A stretch of DNA of 64,000 nt from an uncultured Collinsella sp. Its GTDB lineage: Bacteria > Actinomycetota > Coriobacteriia > Coriobacteriales > Coriobacteriaceae. The stretch lies in assembly GCA_958412345.1 (NCBI GenBank), contig CATYSO010000004.1, positions 68,358-132,357 on the forward strand, given 5' to 3'. The position numbers and the translations under genes were made by a program. Every line of letters starts with the position of its first letter. The stretch's first letter is position 1. The notes under the pieces were generated by a model. It was not told the DNA's origin, ran no database searches, and saw only the letters and a program-made list of their open reading frames with translations. Positions 59,674 to 64,000 of the stretch are shown piece after piece.

Positions 59674-62039
59674 GGATTCTCAAGCTCTTTAAAAAGCATG
59701 TCCTGGCACTGTTCACAGCTATCGTACTTATCGTAATCAGCTGCAACGCCGATCTGGCACTGCCTACCTACATGAGCAACATCGTCGACGTGGGCGTACA
59801 GCAAGGCGGCATCGCCTCGCCCGTGCCCGACACCATTCGTGCCGAATCACTCGATGACCTTGAGCTCTTTATGAGCACCAAGGACGCCAAAGCTGTGGAG
59901 GCCGTGTTTAGCAAGGCTGACAAAAAAGGCATTCGAACGTACAAGGGCACCGAGGAAGAGCGTGCCGATGGCGGCAAGATTGCCGACATTATGAGCCTGC
60001 CCGAGACCGTCGTCCTTTCTCTCAACCAGGGCATCGACGCCAGCTCCATGGGCGACATGACCGGCGCATCCACCGAGGCAAGCAATGGCGGCGGCGCCCA
60101 GGCCATGCCCACCCCCGAGCAGATGGCGGCAATGACGCCCGAGCAGCTCGCCGAGATGCAGCAGAAGGCCACAGCGGCGCAAAACATGCAAAAGCAGATT
60201 GATGCCGACGGCGGCAAGATCACCATGAAGAGTCTGCGCCTAGGTGTCGAGGGCGGTCTGGTAGACCAAAGCAAGCTCGTCGAGGGCGCCAATGAAATGG
60301 CGGACAAAATGGGCTCCATGTCGGGCTCCATCGTGACCCAACGCGCCGTGAGCTATGTGCAAGACGAGTACAAGGCGCAGGGTATCGACCCCGCCGACGT
60401 GCAGAACGCCTACCTGGGCCGCATGGCGACCACGATGTTTGGTCTGTGCCTGATCTCACTGGTCGCCACCATCCTAACCGGCGCCGTGGCCTCGCGCACC
60501 GCCTGTTCCATCGCACGCGACCTGCGCCGCGAGACCTTCAACAAGGTCATGCACTTCTCGCCAGCCGAGGTGGGCAAGTTTAGCCAGGCCTCGCTCATCA
60601 CTCGCTGCACCAACGACATTCAGCAGATTCAGATGGCCGCAACCCTGTTTATCCGCATGTGCCTCATGGCGCCCGTCATGGGCATCGTCGCCGTCATGCG
60701 CGTCCTGGCCAACCACACCGGCCTGGAGTGGACCATCGCCGTGGCCATCATCGCGGTCTCGGCCGTCGTCGGCGTGCTTATGGGCCTCACCATGCCCAAG
60801 TTCAAAAAGATGCAGAGCTTTGTGGACCGCGTGAACCTTACCGCCCGCGAGCTGCTCGACGGCCTTATGCCCATCCGCTCGTTTAACCGCGAGGAGCATG
60901 AGCTCGAGCGCTTTGACCAGGCGTCCCTCGACCTGATGACCACGCAGCTCTACACCAACCGCGCCATGAGCTTTATGATGCCGCTCATGATGCTCGTCAT
61001 GAACTGCATCACCGTGCTTATCGTCTGGTTTGGCGCGCAGGGCGTGTCCGACGGCGTGATGCAGGTCGGCAACATGATGGCGTTCATCTCCTACACCATG
61101 CAGATCGTCATGGCGTTTATGATCCTCACCATGGTTTCGGTTATCCTGCCCCGCGCCGAGGTCGCAGCAGAGCGCGTGGAAGAGGTCATCACCTGCCCCA
61201 CGAGCATCAACGACCCTGCCTCGCCCAAACTGCCCGCAGCCAGCGCGCCGCGCGGTGAGCTCACCTTCCGCGACGTGAGCTTCCAGTACCCCGATGCCCG
61301 CGCCGATGTCATCAGCGGCGTGAACTTCACCACGCATGCCGGCCAGATGCTCGGCATCATTGGCTCCACGGGCTCGGGCAAGTCCACGCTTGTGCAGTTG
61401 ATTCCGCGCCTGTACGACGTCACGGGCGGCAGCATTTCGCTCGACGGCATCGACGTGCGCGATATGACCCTTTCCGAGCTGCGCCGCCGCATTGGCTACA
61501 TCCCGCAGCAGGGACGCCTGTTCTCGGGCACCGTCGAGAGCAACCTCAAGTTTGCCGGCGACATGGTAAGCGACGAGGACATGCACCGGGCGGCACGCAT
61601 CGCACAGGCCGAGGACTTTATCGCGGAGCGTGAGGGCGGCTACGACTCCCCCATCAGCCAGGGAGGCTCCAATGTCTCGGGCGGTCAGCGCCAGCGCCTG
61701 GCCATCGCCCGCGCGTTGGCCAAAAAGCCCGAGGTCGTGGTGTTCGATGACTCGTTTAGCGCCCTCGACTACAAGACCGACGCGCGCCTGCGCGAGGAGC
61801 TGGCCAAAAACGTTACCGACGCCGCACTCGTGGTCGTGGCCCAGCGCATCGCGACCATCATGCACGCCGACCAGATCATCGTGCTCGACGACGGCCACGT
61901 AGTGGGCACCGGCACGCACGAGGAGCTGCTGCGCAGCTGTCCGGCGTACCTGGAGATTGCACAGTCGCAGCTTTCCGCCGAGGAGCTGGGGCTTACCCAA
62001 GAAGAAATTGCAGCCGTCATGGAAGGAGGCGAGCGCTAA
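59670..62039 (+). CDS. ABC exporter half-transporter 1 with large extracytoplasmic insert
   Basis: The 789-residue protein fuses an exporter membrane domain to an ATPase domain: Walker A GSTGSGKST, signature NVSGGQRQRLA and Walker B VVVFDDSFSALD, where the usual Glu after Asp is Asp. Such degenerate sites mark one half of heterodimeric exporters. Between the first and second membrane span there is an unusual insert of about 170 residues (roughly 45-215), rich in Met, Gln and Ala. It overlaps the next gene by one base. Confidence 0.93.
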   Translation: MRILKLFKKHVLALFTAIVLIVISCNADLALPTYMSNIVDVGVQQGGIASPVPDTIRAESLDDLELFMSTKDAKAVEAVFSKADKKGIRTYKGTEEERADGGKIADIMSLPETVVLSLNQGIDASSMGDMTGASTEASNGGGAQAMPTPEQMAAMTPEQLAEMQQKATAAQNMQKQIDADGGKITMKSLRLGVEGGLVDQSKLVEGANEMADKMGSMSGSIVTQRAVSYVQDEYKAQGIDPADVQNAYLGRMATTMFGLCLISLVATILTGAVASRTACSIARDLRRETFNKVMHFSPAEVGKFSQASLITRCTNDIQQIQMAATLFIRMCLMAPVMGIVAVMRVLANHTGLEWTIAVAIIAVSAVVGVLMGLTMPKFKKMQSFVDRVNLTARELLDGLMPIRSFNREEHELERFDQASLDLMTTQLYTNRAMSFMMPLMMLVMNCITVLIVWFGAQGVSDGVMQVGNMMAFISYTMQIVMAFMILTMVSVILPRAEVAAERVEEVITCPTSINDPASPKLPAASAPRGELTFRDVSFQYPDARADVISGVNFTTHAGQMLGIIGSTGSGKSTLVQLIPRLYDVTGGSISLDGIDVRDMTLSELRRRIGYIPQQGRLFSGTVESNLKFAGDMVSDEDMHRAARIAQAEDFIAEREGGYDSPISQGGSNVSGGQRQRLAIARALAKKPEVVVFDDSFSALDYKTDARLREELAKNVTDAALVVVAQRIATIMHADQIIVLDDGHVVGTGTHEELLRSCPAYLEIAQSQLSAEELGLTQEEIAAVMEGGER

Positions 62040-63895
62040 TGGCAGACGAGACCAAGACTCAGATTCCCAAGCCCACCCGCCAGCGTGGTCCCATGGGCCG
62101 CATGGGTGGCATGCGCCGTGGCGAAAAGGCCAAGGACTTTAAGGGCACCATGAGGCAACTGCTCGGCTATATCGGCCAGCACAAGATTGCCGTGTTTGCC
62201 GCCGTCGCCTTTGCCGTGTGCTCGGTCATCTTTAACATTGTGGGGCCCAAGGTGCTCGGCCAGGTTACGACTAAGCTGTTCGAGGGCTTGGTTGCCAAGG
62301 TCAACGGCACCGGCGATGTCGACTTTGCCTGGATCGCCAAGACGCTCGGCTTTTTGCTCTGTCTGTATCTGGCGAGCTCTGCCTGCAGCCTGATCCAAGG
62401 CTGGCTCATGACCGGCGTCACGCAAAAGATTTGTTATCGCATGCGCAAGGAGATCGCCGCCAAGATCGCCGTCGTTCCGATGAGTTACTTCAACGGCCAC
62501 AGCAAGGGCGACGTACTCAGTCGCATCACCAACGACGTCGATACGCTCGGCCAGTCGCTCAACCAGAGCGTGACGCAGCTCATCACGTCTGTCACGCAGA
62601 TTATCGGCGTGCTCGTCATGATGCTTTCGATCAGTCTGCCGCTCACCGGCGTCACCGTGCTCACGCTGCCGGCTGCCGCGATTATCCTGACCGTGATGAT
62701 TCACTTCTCGCAGCCGTACTTCCGCGAGCAACAGCAAGTCCTGGGCGCCGTCAACGGCATTATCGAGGAGGACTTTGCCGGCCAGAACGTTATTCAGGTG
62801 TTCGACCGCGCCGAAGCCTCAATCGAGGAGTTCGACCGTCAAAACGACCGTCTCTTTATTAGTGGCTGGCGCTCGCAGTTCCTATCGGGCCTGATGATGC
62901 CGCTTATGAGCTTGGTGGGCAACATGGGCTACGTGGGCGTCGTCGTGGTGGGCGCGCAGCTCGCGCTGACTGGTAATGCCACGCCCGGCGACATCCAGAG
63001 CTTTATCCAGTACGTTCGCAACTTTACGCAACCCGTGCAGCAGCTGGGCAACGTGAGCAACACGATGCAGTCGATGGCCGCTGCCACCGAACGCGTCTTT
63101 GAGTTCCTGGCCGCGCCCGAGGAGGAGCAGAAGGCCGACGCCCAGATTCCCGAGAAGCGCCCCGGCCACGTTGAGTTCGACCACGTCAAGTTTGGCTACA
63201 CGCCCGACAAGACCATCATCCGCGACTTTAGCTGCGAGGCACAGCCCGGTCAGACCATCGCCATCGTCGGCCCCACCGGCGCCGGCAAGACCACGCTCAT
63301 TAAGCTGCTGCAGCGCTTCTACGACGTGGACGGCGGTTCGCTGCGCGTCGAGGGCGTCGACGTGCGCGACTGGGACCGCGCGGCACTGCGCGGCGAGTTT
63401 GCCATGGTGCTGCAGGATACCTGGCTGTTTAACGGCACCATCCGCGAGAACATCCGCTACGGACGCCCCGATGCGACCGACGCCGAGGTCGAGGCCGCCG
63501 CACGCGCCGCACGCTGCGACCACTTTATCCATACGCTCGCCGGTGGCTACGACTTTATGATCAACGAGGAGGGCACTAACCTGTCGCAGGGTCAGCGCCA
63601 GCTCGTGACCATCGCCCGCGCCATTTTGGCCGACCGTCCGGCGCTGATTCTGGACGAGGCGACCTCCAACGTCGATACCCGCACCGAGGAGCTCATCCAG
63701 CGCGCCATGGATGCGCTGATGCAGGGCCGCACGAGCTTTGTCATCGCGCACCGCCTGTCCACGATCCGCAACGCCGACGTGATCTTGGTAATTCGCGACG
63801 GCGACATCGTCGAGAAGGGCACGCACGACGAGTTGCTCGCCCAAGGCGGCTTCTACGCGGACCTGTACAACTCGCAGTTCGACGAAGCGGCGTAA
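62039..63895 (+). CDS. ABC exporter half-transporter 2
   Basis: The 618-residue protein has an exporter membrane domain and an ATPase domain with Walker A GPTGAGKTT, signature NLSQGQRQLV and Walker B LILDEATSNVD with an intact catalytic Glu. It pairs with the upstream half-transporter, which has a degenerate site, to form a heterodimeric multidrug-type exporter under MarR control. The N-terminus is basic and Gly/Met-rich. Confidence 0.94.
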   Translation: MADETKTQIPKPTRQRGPMGRMGGMRRGEKAKDFKGTMRQLLGYIGQHKIAVFAAVAFAVCSVIFNIVGPKVLGQVTTKLFEGLVAKVNGTGDVDFAWIAKTLGFLLCLYLASSACSLIQGWLMTGVTQKICYRMRKEIAAKIAVVPMSYFNGHSKGDVLSRITNDVDTLGQSLNQSVTQLITSVTQIIGVLVMMLSISLPLTGVTVLTLPAAAIILTVMIHFSQPYFREQQQVLGAVNGIIEEDFAGQNVIQVFDRAEASIEEFDRQNDRLFISGWRSQFLSGLMMPLMSLVGNMGYVGVVVVGAQLALTGNATPGDIQSFIQYVRNFTQPVQQLGNVSNTMQSMAAATERVFEFLAAPEEEQKADAQIPEKRPGHVEFDHVKFGYTPDKTIIRDFSCEAQPGQTIAIVGPTGAGKTTLIKLLQRFYDVDGGSLRVEGVDVRDWDRAALRGEFAMVLQDTWLFNGTIRENIRYGRPDATDAEVEAAARAARCDHFIHTLAGGYDFMINEEGTNLSQGQRQLVTIARAILADRPALILDEATSNVDTRTEELIQRAMDALMQGRTSFVIAHRLSTIRNADVILVIRDGDIVEKGTHDELLAQGGFYADLYNSQFDEAA

Positions 63896-63951
63896 AACCG
63901 GCGGCAAACAACCGCAATACCCAAAAACGGGGGCGCAGAATGAACTGAACT

Positions 63952-63989
63952 GCCTCCCATTTCTTGGACACGAGAAATGGGAGGCTTTT
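63952..63989 (+). terminator. Terminator of the MarR-ABC operon
   Basis: A 13-bp perfect stem (63952-63964 and 63973-63985, GCCTCCCATTTCT and complement) with loop TGGACACG is followed by TTTTA. The loop octamer also occurs beside the hairpin at 5998-6061. Confidence 0.85.
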
Positions 63990-64000
63990 ATGCGTGTCGA

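Noticed and set aside
60474..62000. A 508-codon minus-strand frame over the first ABC exporter gene
   Set aside because: Antisense shadow of an ABC protein with intact Walker and signature motifs.

Overview
The window is a 64 kb chromosomal piece of a high-GC, Gram-positive anaerobe of the class Coriobacteriia, most likely Collinsella. This is inferred from gene content and style: pyruvate formate-lyase fermentation, ApbE-type flavinylated surface proteins, an LPXTG-type anchored protein, SEC-C methionine aminopeptidase and GC-biased codon use. I saw no tRNA, rRNA, CRISPR array, phage or intact transposase gene. The first gene is cut by the window edge.

Layout. 1-2.2 kb: polar amino-acid ABC transporter and a C26 amidohydrolase. 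2.2-5.9 kb: a minus-strand locus with a promoter, a 42-residue six-cysteine peptide gene, a hairpin, an ATPase and two ABC-2 type permeases, next to an XRE regulator and a DUF2975 membrane protein. 6.1-8.4 kb: a c-di-GMP/phosphorelay pair (Hpt protein; degenerate GGDEF + receiver + HD-GYP). 8.6-15.2 kb: alpha/beta hydrolase, radical SAM protein, methionine aminopeptidase, D-2-hydroxyacid dehydrogenase, PIN/RelB-like toxin-antitoxin pair, M18 aminopeptidase. 15.5-26.7 kb: an extracellular flavin/electron-transfer-like locus with a sortase-anchored FMN-bind protein, two further FMN-bind proteins, a NapH-like Fe-S membrane protein, ApbE, a NusG-II protein and an ECF transporter built from two fusion proteins. 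26.8-29.1 kb: choloylglycine-hydrolase-like Ntn amidase and phosphofructokinase. 29.1-32.2 kb: a repeat-rich zone around small regulators. 32-41 kb: LolD/FtsX-type ABC exporter, GyrI-like protein with a LexA-type box, ClC channel, two-component system, Ogt. 41.5-46.8 kb: aspartate-family biosynthesis (asd, lysC diverging from thrC, thrB). 47-50.2 kb: XRE regulator with palindromic operator, Cys-rich membrane protein, and a DUF3990 toxin with an HTH partner. 50.3-56.6 kb: EngB, MTA/SAH nucleosidase, a beta-lactamase-fold remnant, PFL activase, DegV, and a pyruvate formate-lyase encoded as two separate proteins. 57-64 kb: KDG permease and SDR, then a MarR-regulated heterodimeric ABC exporter.

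The most unusual items are: (1) five full copies and one half copy of a roughly 120-nt hairpin whose stems differ in sequence but stay paired, around an invariant internal loop (CGTCCTC-N4-ATG opposite N4'-TGCGGA), always co-oriented with the nearest upstream gene; (2) the six-cysteine peptide with its LanFEG-like ABC transporter; (3) the split pyruvate formate-lyase; (4) the flavinylation/ECF locus with Gx-EcfA and EcfA-EcfT fusions; (5) further dispersed palindromic repeat families. Start codons were chosen from visible ribosome binding sites and are noted where they differ from the longest open frame.
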